Below are positions 17,804 to 23,891 of a stretch of DNA of 64,000 nt, one piece after another. The notes under the pieces are model-generated. The model had not been told where the DNA came from and did not search any database. It worked only from the letters and a program-made list of their open reading frames with translations. The DNA is from Janthinobacterium sp. GTDB taxonomy: Bacteria; Pseudomonadota; Gammaproteobacteria; Burkholderiales; Chitinibacteraceae. Both the position numbers and the translations under genes were made by a program. How positions within the stretch are numbered: the stretch's first letter is position 1; every line of letters starts with the position of its first letter. The stretch is taken from contig JANYCY010000033.1 in assembly GCA_025360045.1 (NCBI GenBank), positions 1 through 64,000 of the forward strand. The letters are read 5' to 3'.

Positions 17804-17804
17804 G

Positions 17805-18230
17805 CTACGCTATCGGCTTATCTTTCATCGACTCAGGCAAAGGGAAAACAAGTCGCCCTTCCCCTGCGAGCATCTGCCTTACTGACTCTTCCAGTTTGGC
17901 TGCGATATCGCGGCCTGCTTCAAATTGGCTTAATTCATCGTCTGATAAAGGCCGTGACGGCGGCAAAGGTACGGGACTTGTTTCACCCGCGACCATTTGC
18001 CGTATAGATTCAAGCAATTCCGCGCCAATGTCCCGCTGTGCATCGCGGGCGAATAGTTCCGCTTCAGTCATTGGCGTTTTAGATGGCGCTTGGTTGATTC
18101 CTGCCTTGTTTCGGGCGGCGGAAAGCGTCACGGTCGTGCTGCGACCGGCGCGACCGGCGTTCATTTCTCTAACCGATTGCAGTAAATCGGCTTGGAATTG
18201 CACACATTCCTTATCTACTTTTTGGCTCAT
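17805..18230 (-). CDS. Repeat protein built from antitoxin N-terminal segments
   Basis: A 141-residue protein with three imperfect repeats of about 40 residues: DLLQSVREMNAG, ELLESIRQMVAGE and KLEESVRQMLAGE. The second and third are preceded by PMTEAELFARDAQRDIGA and PLSDDELSQFEAGRDIAA. The NadS-like antitoxin encoded two genes upstream starts with the same unit (PLSDEELTAFEANRDIAAELEESVRQMLAG) followed by a helix-turn-helix; here the helix-turn-helix is missing or cut to a stub (AARNKAGINQA). It therefore looks like an array of antitoxin linker/dimerisation segments, possibly a decayed fusion or a decoy. It is last in the operon, one base after the preceding gene. Confidence 0.6.
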   Translation of the reverse strand: MSQKVDKECVQFQADLLQSVREMNAGRAGRSTTVTLSAARNKAGINQAPSKTPMTEAELFARDAQRDIGAELLESIRQMVAGETSPVPLPPSRPLSDDELSQFEAGRDIAAKLEESVRQMLAGEGRLVFPLPESMKDKPIA

Positions 18231-18231
18231 T

Positions 18232-18534
18232 TCAAGCCGCGATGGGTATCACTTCTTGGTTGATTTGCTTGGCGCTGGTCGTGGCTGCAATCTTCAAATC
18301 GTAGGCGGATTGCAGATTAAGCCAGCTTTGCGCGTCCCCACCAAAGTACCGAGCCAAGCGCAAGGCGGTATCGGCACTAATGCTACGGCGTTCGCGCACA
18401 ATATCATTAATCCGCGTGGCGGGAACGTGCAAGGCCACAGCCAAGGCGCGGGCGCTCATCCCCAGCGGGATAAGGTAGTCTTTACGCAAAATCTCCCCCG
18501 CATGAATGGGGCGTATACCGTTGTTGACACTCAT
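18232..18534 (-). CDS. HigA/VapI-type antitoxin-like regulator
   Basis: A 100-residue XRE-family protein with RPIHAGEILRKDYLIPLGMS and the helix-turn-helix LAVALHVPATRINDIVRERR followed by ISADTALRLARYFGGDAQSWLNLQ, the standard HigA (VapI) pattern. Its usual partner, a HigB toxin, is not adjacent. It overlaps the upstream NadS-like antitoxin gene by 4 bp, so the operon contains two unrelated antitoxin types. Confidence 0.88.
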   Translation of the reverse strand: MSVNNGIRPIHAGEILRKDYLIPLGMSARALAVALHVPATRINDIVRERRSISADTALRLARYFGGDAQSWLNLQSAYDLKIAATTSAKQINQEVIPIAA

Positions 18535-18839
18535 ACCGCGTACTTACGCAATATTTCCGGTGTGTCATTGGCGATTTTTAGCAGGGTTTGCGCGGCTTTG
18601 GATGGCTTACGCCTGCCTTGTTCCCATGCTTGCAAGGTCTTAGCAGATACACCCAGCAAGGCAGAAAAAGCGGCTTGTGATAACCCTGTCTTTGCACGCG
18701 CTGCGATGACGGCGGGTAGTGGGACTGGGTGGGTATCACCAGCTAGCATTTGCCTTACTGACTCTTCTAATTCGGCGGCAATATCGCGGTTAGCTTCAAA
18801 GGCGGTTAGCTCTTCATCGCTGAGTGGCTTCGATAACAT
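18531..18839 (-). CDS. NadS/HigA2-like XRE antitoxin
   Basis: A 102-residue antitoxin: N-terminal toxin-contact segment PLSDEELTAFEANRDIAAEL, then an XRE helix-turn-helix (ARAKTGLSQAAFSALLGVSAKTLQAWEQGRRKP) typical of NadS-family proteins that pair with RelE-like toxins. It overlaps the toxin gene by 26 bp (18814-18839), as is common in such toxin-first operons. It would bind the promoter between this operon and the immunity region. Confidence 0.88.
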   Translation of the reverse strand: MLSKPLSDEELTAFEANRDIAAELEESVRQMLAGDTHPVPLPAVIAARAKTGLSQAAFSALLGVSAKTLQAWEQGRRKPSKAAQTLLKIANDTPEILRKYAV

Positions 18840-19134
18840 CTTTCAACTCCTTCAATTTATGGCCTGCAATGGCTCCGGTGGTGCTTTTGGCATACATAAA
18901 CAGCAAGACAGATTGCCCGTTCGCCATGCGGTTAAAGTAAATCACCCGTACACCACTGGATTTACCCGCCCCTTGGCGCTGCCAACGGATTTTTCTACAT
19001 CCGCCCGACTCTCGGACTACATCCCCAGCTTCGGGATGTTCTGCAAGGTGGGCGGCAAATTCGCCGCGCTCTTCTTCAGTCCAGTAATAAGGCCAAAGCC
19101 GTTGAAATACCGAGGTTTCAATAATTGTGTTCAT
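18814..19134 (-). CDS. RelE/HigB-like toxin of a type II toxin-antitoxin system
   Basis: A 106-residue protein (MNTIIETSVFQRLWPYYWTEEER) of the RelE-like addiction toxin family, with AHLAEHPEAGDVVRESGGCRKIRW and GVRVIYFNRMANGQSVLLFMYAKS, where the basic and aromatic residues fit the ribosome-dependent mRNA interferase fold. The ORF track adds 34 residues (start 19236), but those are read from the immunity-module promoter; ATG at 19134 is the natural start. It is first in a minus-strand operon, divergent from the immunity region. Confidence 0.88.
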   Translation of the reverse strand: MNTIIETSVFQRLWPYYWTEEERGEFAAHLAEHPEAGDVVRESGGCRKIRWQRQGAGKSSGVRVIYFNRMANGQSVLLFMYAKSTTGAIAGHKLKELKDVIEATQR

Positions 19135-19186
19135 TACTTCACTATACGCCAATGTAGGATAGTCCCACAAGGTAGGAGTAAACCAC

Positions 19187-19215
19187 TTGACGCAAGCCGC
19201 AAGCTTGCCTATATT
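19187..19215 (+). promoter_or_regulatory. Promoter of immunity module 1 (P4 PLE-like)
   Basis: TTGACG, a 17 bp spacer and TATATT give a near-consensus sigma70 promoter. The spacer contains GCAAGC and its inverse GCTTGC, a possible operator. The same 29 bp is found exactly at 19665-19693. Confidence 0.88.
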
Positions 19216-19242
19216 GGCCGTGCTGCATTCAATCATGCAGAC

Positions 19243-19296
19243 GGGATTGGACTCCCGAACGTTAAGGCGGACAAACCGCTACCCAGCGGCTTTTTT
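19243..19296 (+). promoter_or_regulatory. seqA-like element and downstream hairpin terminator, module 1
   Basis: ATTGGACTCCCGAACGTTAAGG (split here as ATTGGACT and CGTTAAGG) is complementary to seqB in the same module. It is followed at once by CCGCT-ACCC-AGCGG and CTTTTTT, a rho-independent-type hairpin at 19276-19296. In P4, pairing of CI RNA with seqA promotes premature termination of the leader. Confidence 0.75.
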
Positions 19297-19339
19297 ACGT
19301 CCGTCAACACTATAGATGCGTCCTTTATGGCGGGTCGTA

Positions 19340-19405
19340 GTGGGGGCAGCTTCGGCTGCGCCGGTTTCCTTAACGCCGGTAGTCCAACCCTGCTACGGCC
19401 TACCA
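19340..19405 (+). ncRNA. P4 CI-like immunity RNA 1
   Basis: A hairpin GCAGC-TTCG-GCTGC (UUCG tetraloop, 19346-19359) is followed by CCGG-TTTCCTTAACG-CCGG (19361-19379) that presents CCTTAAC in its loop, then AGTCCAACC. CCTTAAC and AGTCCAA are complementary to GTTAAGG and TTGGACT of seqA upstream and seqC downstream. This is the arrangement of the satellite phage P4 CI RNA, a processed ~69 nt antisense RNA that prevents expression of the downstream replication operon. End positions are estimated by analogy; processing sites cannot be read from sequence. Confidence 0.8.
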
Positions 19406-19410
19406 CCTTC

Positions 19411-19450
19411 GATTGGACTCGAAGCGGCGGGTTATTCAAACCTGTTAAGG
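19411..19450 (+). promoter_or_regulatory. seqC-like target element, module 1
   Basis: GATTGGACTC at 19411-19420 and GTTAAGG at 19444-19450 are again complementary to seqB, separated by 23 nt that can fold as GGTT/AACC. It ends directly before the ribosome site of the small membrane peptide, so pairing could affect both transcription and translation. Confidence 0.72.
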
Positions 19451-19461
19451 AAGCATTCACC

Positions 19462-19611
19462 ATGCCCAAGCACGCCCGCGTCTTATTTTCCTATTGCACC
19501 GTCATTCTCCTTACCCTTGCCGTCGAGCGTGGCGCTTCTGTGGCCGTCATTCTGGCTACGCTAGCGACTTTTGCGCTGGTGCATGCGATAGGAGGGGCTA
19601 GCCATGAGTAA
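19462..19611 (+). CDS. 49-residue membrane peptide, module 1
   Basis: MPKHARVLFSYCTVILLTLA begins a 49-residue peptide with two hydrophobic stretches (about 8-20 and 24-42). AAGGAAG precedes the ATG by 8 bases. The peptide of module 2 is nearly identical. In P4 the corresponding place holds small early genes such as kil; whether this peptide is toxic or regulatory is unknown. Its stop overlaps the next ATG (ATGAGTAA). Confidence 0.6.
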   Translation: MPKHARVLFSYCTVILLTLAVERGASVAVILATLATFALVHAIGGASHE

Positions 19612-19664
19612 TCATTTAAACCTGTGCCATGGCGTGACTGTCACGCATAAATTAAGCAACGTGC
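19604..19664 (+). pseudogene. Truncated copy of the 81-residue gene between the two modules
   Basis: Starting at ATG 19604 behind AGGAGGGG, MSNHLNLCHGVTVTH corresponds to the start of the downstream 81-residue protein (MNNHLNLLQTVTVTH). After about 20 codons the frame runs into the promoter of module 2 and stays open through its leader to 20089 (the 161-residue ORF). The duplication evidently joined here. The long fusion reads through structured RNA and is probably not a functional protein. Confidence 0.6.
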
Positions 19665-19693
19665 TTGACGCAAGCCGCAAGCTTGCCTATATT
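19665..19693 (+). promoter_or_regulatory. Promoter of immunity module 2 (P4 PLE-like)
   Basis: Identical to the first: TTGACG, the 17 bp spacer CAAGCCGCAAGCTTGCC, TATATT. Both modules can therefore be transcribed independently, and module 2 also lies in the transcript of module 1 if that escapes termination. Confidence 0.88.
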
Positions 19694-19720
19694 GGCCGTG
19701 CTGCATTCAATAGTGCAGAC

Positions 19721-19774
19721 GGGATTGGTCTCCCGAACATACAGGCGGACAAACCGCTACCCAGCGGCTTTTTT
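19721..19774 (+). promoter_or_regulatory. seqA-like element and downstream hairpin terminator, module 2
   Basis: ATTGGTCTCCCGAACATACAGG replaces the module 1 sequence at exactly the pairing positions (A to T; GTTAAGG to ATACAGG). The hairpin CCGCT-ACCC-AGCGG with CTTTTTT that follows is unchanged. Confidence 0.75.
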
Positions 19775-19817
19775 ACGTCCGTCAACACTATAGCTGCGTC
19801 CTTTATGGCGGGTCGTG

Positions 19818-19883
19818 GTGGGGGCTACTTCGGTAGCGCCGGTTTCCTGTATGCCGGTAGACCAACCCTATTACGGCCTGCCA
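19818..19883 (+). ncRNA. P4 CI-like immunity RNA 2
   Basis: Same architecture as RNA 1: GCTAC-TTCG-GTAGC (the stem has two compensated base-pair changes relative to GCAGC/GCTGC), then CCGG-TTTCCTGTATG-CCGG with CCTGTAT in the loop, then AGACCAACC. These are complementary to ATACAGG and TTGGTCT in the seqA and seqC of module 2, and mismatched with module 1 at four positions. It should therefore be a second antisense RNA with different specificity. Confidence 0.8.
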
Positions 19884-19888
19884 CCTTC

Positions 19889-19928
19889 GATTGGTCTCGG
19901 AGTGGTGGGTTACTAAACCCAATACAGG
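19889..19928 (+). promoter_or_regulatory. seqC-like target element, module 2
   Basis: GATTGGTCTC at 19889-19898 and ATACAGG at 19922-19928, complementary to seqB of module 2. The intervening part folds as GGGTT-ACTA-AACCC. The surrounding codons FDWSRSGGL are, from memory, a common peptide in spurious ORFs over P4-type immunity regions. Confidence 0.72.
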
Positions 19929-19939
19929 AAGCATCCACC

Positions 19940-20089
19940 ATGCCCAAGCACGCCCGCGTCTTATTCTCCTATTGCACCGTTATTCTCCTTACCCTTGCCC
20001 TCGAGCGTGGCGCTTCTGTGGCCGTCATTCTGGCTACGCTAGCGACTTTTGCGCTGGTGCATGCGATAGGAGGGGCTAGCCATGAATAA
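19940..20089 (+). CDS. 49-residue membrane peptide, module 2
   Basis: Near-identical twin of the module 1 peptide (one visible change, LAVERG to LALERG) with the same AGGAAG ribosome site. Most nucleotide differences between the two copies are silent, which suggests that the peptide is under selection as a protein. Its stop overlaps the ATG of the 81-residue gene. Confidence 0.6.
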   Translation: MPKHARVLFSYCTVILLTLALERGASVAVILATLATFALVHAIGGASHE

Positions 20090-20327
20090 TCATTTAAACC
20101 TGCTCCAAACCGTGACGGTCACGCATTCGATGGCTAATGCCCATTTGGCAGCGGATGACTACATCCCGACAGCCGCAACGGATATGTATGTATCCATCGC
20201 GCTGCAATTGGCGTTTGAATGCCTGCAAGGGGTGAAGCATCCGCAAGATTGCTATTTTCAATCCTTGCTCGCGCTGGACTATTTACAGCCGGTGATAGCC
20301 TTGATTAAGGAGGCTAATCATGCGTAA
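20082..20327 (+). CDS. Hypothetical island protein, first gene after the immunity modules
   Basis: An 81-residue mostly helical protein (MNNHLNLLQTVTVTHSMANA) with a C-terminal part YVSIALQLAFECLQGVKHPQ. AGGAGGGG precedes the ATG. Its first ~14 codons are duplicated at 19604. It overlaps the next small gene by 8 bp. Not recognised; in P4 this position holds early-operon genes expressed only when CI-RNA termination is relieved. Confidence 0.65.
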   Translation: MNNHLNLLQTVTVTHSMANAHLAADDYIPTAATDMYVSIALQLAFECLQGVKHPQDCYFQSLLALDYLQPVIALIKEANHA

Positions 20328-20442
20328 ACCTAGCCGCAATGCCAGCGCCAAAGCCCGCCACTTCGCCCTATTAAACACTGCATTACGTCGGCCCAAGCAA
20401 GAGCGCACTAAGCCCGCCTTTGCACGTATCCACACCCGTTAA
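20320..20442 (+). CDS. Small very basic protein, 40 residues
   Basis: Too short for the ORF track. ATG at 20320 has AAGGAGG seven bases upstream, and the frame MRKPSRNASAKARHFALLNT continues to TAA at 20440-20442. It contains about a dozen Arg/Lys/His residues and no acidic residue apart from one Glu, so it may bind nucleic acid. It overlaps the end of the 81-residue gene, consistent with operon coupling. Confidence 0.6.
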   Translation: MRKPSRNASAKARHFALLNTALRRPKQERTKPAFARIHTR

Positions 20443-20461
20443 AACTTAGGAATTTATCAGC

Positions 20462-20995
20462 ATGGAAAAAATCGCTATTGGTATAGCGGGCGGGGATTCT
20501 TGCGCCCAAGATTCAGGATTTAGTGGCTATTCAAGCCAGCCAAGCCGTCCAAACCCAGCAAGAAAGCCCAAGCGTAGCCGCAAACCGCATATTGAGCCTG
20601 AGCCGCTGGCTAGTGAGCAGGAAACACCACCGCCGACCATCTGGGGCTTGGAGGACTTAAAAGATGAGGATACGCGGCGCTTCTTTATGGCGTTTTCAGC
20701 GAGTCATTGTAATTCTAGCAATAACGCTACCGCCTTTATCTTGTGTCAATTTGAACAATTTAGCGCTGCGGATCGTCAAGCGAACAAAGCGCGGACATTA
20801 GCTGTTACGCACGGCTTGGAATCGCTGCTCATTGGCTTGGAACAAGCGTCTAATTTAGTGGATGCGGTATCGGCCTCGATGAGTAGTGGAGCGCCTTTAA
20901 ACGATCAAGCGGTGGCTAGTGCCTTAGCCGGTATTGTTGGGATTCTGGATCAGCACACCCGTACCGCCGGTGCGCTGGTGGATCTGACACTATGA
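20462..20995 (+). CDS. Hypothetical island protein with basic N-terminal linker
   Basis: A 177-residue protein. Residues 1-60 are low-complexity, rich in Ser, Pro, Lys and Arg (NPARKPKRSRKPHIEPEP); the C-terminal part (about 65-177) is helical with ATAFILCQFEQFSAADRQAN and a Leu/Ala-rich end. It overlaps the primase gene by 4 bp. Family not recognised; the coupling suggests a role in replication or its control. Confidence 0.7.
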   Translation: MEKIAIGIAGGDSCAQDSGFSGYSSQPSRPNPARKPKRSRKPHIEPEPLASEQETPPPTIWGLEDLKDEDTRRFFMAFSASHCNSSNNATAFILCQFEQFSAADRQANKARTLAVTHGLESLLIGLEQASNLVDAVSASMSSGAPLNDQAVASALAGIVGILDQHTRTAGALVDLTL

Positions 20996-22008
20996 CCGCC
21001 CGCCTTGATATAGCAGCCCTTAAAGATGCGGCCCGTGATCGTTGGCCCCTTATCTTGCAAGCCGCCGGTGTGGATCTGGCTTTTCTTAAAAACAAGCACG
21101 GCCCATGCCCTGTATGCGGTGGCAAAGACCGCTTTCGGTTTACCGACAAAGACGGGCGCGGCGGGCATATTTGTAATCAGCATTGCCCTGATGGCGGTGA
21201 CGGCTTCCGGCTGCTGATGGATTACCGTCAAAGCGACTTTATCAGCGCGGCGCGGTTTGTGGCTGAGGTATTAGGCGGCGCGGCTGTGGCGGCGATTGCA
21301 CCCAATGCGGCGGCCATAGCAGAGCGCAAGGCATTAGAAGACGCTGAGCAGCGGCGGGCATGGGAAAAAGCCAAGGCTGAGAATTTCGCCCTGTGGCATA
21401 GCAGCTTTCCTATTCAGGCCGATAGCACCGTGGGCCTGTATTTACGGCATAGGGGGCTAGCGCTGAGCGAGTACCCCAAGGCTTTACGCTTTAATCCGGC
21501 CTTGCCCTATTGGGATAAGGTGGATGGTAAGCTGATTAAGCTAGGCAACTATCCCGCCATGATTGCCGCCGTACAAGCGCCCAATGGCGGTGCGGTGGCG
21601 CTGCATAAAACCCACCTTCAAGCCAATGGTCACAAGGCCCAAGTCCCCAGCGTTAAAAAGTGGAGCGCTAAATCTGCTGATGCAAAAGGCGCGGCGGTGC
21701 GCTTGTTTCCTGCTGCTTCCCGTATGGCAGTAGCAGAAGGCATTGAAACCGCCTTAGCCGTTTATAGCGCTAATGCCTTGCCGGTATGGGCTGGCTTATC
21801 GGCCTTTGGCGTGGCGGCTATGGTATTGCCTGAGTATGTGCAAGAGGTGTTTATTTTTGCCGATCATGACGAAAACCAAACCGGCCAAAAAGCGGCTAAT
21901 CAACTGGCTGAACGGCTGATAAGCCAAGGCAAAACCGTAAGAGTTTTATACCCAAGCATCGCCGGTGTGGATTGGCTGGATGTACTAACAAAAGCAGAGA
22001 AGAAATAA
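20992..22008 (+). CDS. P4 alpha-like primase: zinc ribbon and Toprim domain
   Basis: A 338-residue protein with the zinc-ribbon of phage primases (HGPCPVCGGKDRFRFTDKDG, ICNQHC, about residues 35-70) and a C-terminal Toprim-type domain: VAEGIETALAVYSA with catalytic Glu and IFADHDENQTG with the Asp-x-Asp pair (about 250-300). This is the primase half of the P4 alpha replication protein; the helicase half is not fused but lies in the next gene. It would prime replication from the island's own origin. Overlaps both neighbours. Confidence 0.92.
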   Translation: MTARLDIAALKDAARDRWPLILQAAGVDLAFLKNKHGPCPVCGGKDRFRFTDKDGRGGHICNQHCPDGGDGFRLLMDYRQSDFISAARFVAEVLGGAAVAAIAPNAAAIAERKALEDAEQRRAWEKAKAENFALWHSSFPIQADSTVGLYLRHRGLALSEYPKALRFNPALPYWDKVDGKLIKLGNYPAMIAAVQAPNGGAVALHKTHLQANGHKAQVPSVKKWSAKSADAKGAAVRLFPAASRMAVAEGIETALAVYSANALPVWAGLSAFGVAAMVLPEYVQEVFIFADHDENQTGQKAANQLAERLISQGKTVRVLYPSIAGVDWLDVLTKAEKK

Positions 22009-23891
22009 TGACGGAAACCGTATTGATTGAAGGTTTAGGGGCGGATTTGGAGCGCCTTAAAAATCCAGAAACAACCCCGCCTTTAGGGGTAAAAGCAGAC
22101 GCTACCCAAACCGCCGCCAAACCTAAAGCAAAGGCTAAGACCAACACAGTAAAAACCAGTGGCGGCCATTTTAAAGCCAGCGATGAGGGTGTTTTTTATC
22201 AGGCTGATGAGGCGGAACCTAGAAAGATTTGCGGGCCGCTGTGGCTGGTGGCCCAAGTTAGAAACGTAGATGGTGCGGGCTGGGCGGTACTGGTTAAGCT
22301 GCATGATCTGGATGGCTGCGAGAAAGAGCACATGATCTCGCGCTCTAAGCTGCTATCGGATCAATCAAGCCGCGTATTAGAAGAGCTGGCCGACCTTGGC
22401 TTATGGTTTAGCTTTGCCCCAGATACTAAAAAGCTGTTGCTGCAATATTTGCAATCAGGGGCGGAAGTCCATAGGGCGCGATTAATTCCGGCTACAGGCT
22501 GGCATGAAGGGGCCTTTGTCTTGCCGGATGAAATTATAGGCCGTACTGATGAAGCATTAATCTACTCAGGCAAGCTTAAACCGCCCATAGGGGTAATGGG
22601 AACGCTTGAGGGCTGGCGCGATGGCGTGGCCCGTTTAGCGCTAGATAACCCGCTCTTTTTGCTAATGCTGGGTTCTGGTTTTGCAGGGCCGCTATTGCGT
22701 TTATCTGGCCTTGATTCTGGCGGCTTTCATATCGCTGGCTATTCAAAAACCGGTAAAAGCACGGTGTGCGATATGGCCGCTTCTATCTATGGAGCGCCTA
22801 AAGGCTACCGCCAAACATGGCACGGCACAGCCACCGGCATTGAATACACCAGTGCGGCTTTTAATGATCTGCCTTTAGTACTAGATGAGATTGGGCAAGC
22901 TGAGCCAAAGGCGGTAGATACCGTGGTGTATATGCTGAGCCAAGGGCAAGGCAAGGCGCGGGGCCGTGATAGCGGCGGCTTGCGTGAGGCTACGCGCTGG
23001 TGCTGCTTTGTGCTTTCAAATGGCGAACATGATCTAGCTACCCATTTAAAAATGGGCGGTAAAGAGATTAAAGCAGGGCAAGCGGTGCGCTTAATGTCAT
23101 TACCGGCTAGGCGGGTGCATGGTGCGCTGGATGAATTACACGGCTTTGCTGATACACCAGCGCTTTGTGCTGCGGTGGCCAATGCGGCTAAGTTGCATCA
23201 TGGTGCGGTAGGCCGTGCCTTTCTTGAATCACTGGCCCATGCTGATCGAGCACAGCTAACCCTTCAATTAAGGGAAGCGCTGAATAAGTTTGCGCTTGAA
23301 TGCGTGCCGGTGGCTGCATCTGGCCAAGTAAGACACGCGGCACAGTATTTTGCTTTAGCGGCGTATGCGGGAGAGCTGGCCAGTAGCTACAACCTGACCG
23401 GCTGGCCGCTGGGTACGGTGTGGAATGCGGCTAAAGTGATGTTTGCTGACTGGTTACAGCATCGAGGCGGCGCTGATGATGAGGAAAATAAGCAAATCAT
23501 TCGCCAAGCCCGCTATTTCTTTGAACAGCACGGCATGTCACGCTTTCATCGCTGGAATGATGAAGTCAACACCGTCATAGATACCCACGGCCCTAAAACG
23601 CTGGGGATGTGTGGCTTTGCTAAGACCGTGGATATTGCTATTAATGGGCAGTTTACGGACGTCAAAGCCTCTGAGGTCACGTATTACGTTTACCGTGAAT
23701 CATGGGCCAATGATGTGCTAAAAGACCGTGATTTAAAGCGGGCCAATAAGCTGCTACTTGAAATGGGCGTACTTACCCCCGCCAAAGATGGCAAAGCCTC
23801 ACAATCCAGAAAATTACCTGGCAGTGGCCGCGCTAATGTCGGGGTCTATGTGGTGAATCCGGCCATGCTTTACAGTGGTGGCGATGATTAG
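22008..23891 (+). CDS. DUF927-domain ATPase, replicative helicase-like
   Basis: A 627-residue protein. Residues 1-55 are a Lys/Thr/Ala-rich linker; the DUF927 region (about 60-470) includes a Walker A, AGYSKTGKSTVCDMAASIYG, a Walker B, LPLVLDEIGQAEP, and a sensor-like QGQGKARGRDSGG. DUF927 proteins accompany primases in P4-like satellites and are thought to supply the helicase. The ORF track starts at 21972, but that part overlaps the primase; the ATG at 22008 in TAATG directly follows the primase stop. The C-terminal part (about 500-600) resembles a winged-helix tail. Confidence 0.9.
   Translation: MTETVLIEGLGADLERLKNPETTPPLGVKADATQTAAKPKAKAKTNTVKTSGGHFKASDEGVFYQADEAEPRKICGPLWLVAQVRNVDGAGWAVLVKLHDLDGCEKEHMISRSKLLSDQSSRVLEELADLGLWFSFAPDTKKLLLQYLQSGAEVHRARLIPATGWHEGAFVLPDEIIGRTDEALIYSGKLKPPIGVMGTLEGWRDGVARLALDNPLFLLMLGSGFAGPLLRLSGLDSGGFHIAGYSKTGKSTVCDMAASIYGAPKGYRQTWHGTATGIEYTSAAFNDLPLVLDEIGQAEPKAVDTVVYMLSQGQGKARGRDSGGLREATRWCCFVLSNGEHDLATHLKMGGKEIKAGQAVRLMSLPARRVHGALDELHGFADTPALCAAVANAAKLHHGAVGRAFLESLAHADRAQLTLQLREALNKFALECVPVAASGQVRHAAQYFALAAYAGELASSYNLTGWPLGTVWNAAKVMFADWLQHRGGADDEENKQIIRQARYFFEQHGMSRFHRWNDEVNTVIDTHGPKTLGMCGFAKTVDIAINGQFTDVKASEVTYYVYRESWANDVLKDRDLKRANKLLLEMGVLTPAKDGKASQSRKLPGSGRANVGVYVVNPAMLYSGGDD

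Larger units (their letters stand above)
19187..19645. repeat. Tandem immunity module, copy 1
   Basis: This ~459 bp block is repeated directly at 19665-20123 (offset 478 bp) with about nine in ten bases identical. Differences cluster in sequence elements that pair with each other, so the duplication has diverged under RNA-pairing constraint. Confidence 0.95.
19665..20123. repeat. Tandem immunity module, copy 2
   Basis: Second copy of the ~459 bp block. Similarity to copy 1 runs from the promoter to the GTGACGGTCACGCAT stretch inside the following gene, then ends abruptly. Confidence 0.95.

Noticed and set aside
17800-19611. 603-residue plus-strand ORF
   Set aside because: It is antisense to four well-supported minus-strand genes of the toxin-antitoxin operon and then runs through the immunity RNA; only its last 49 codons look like a gene.
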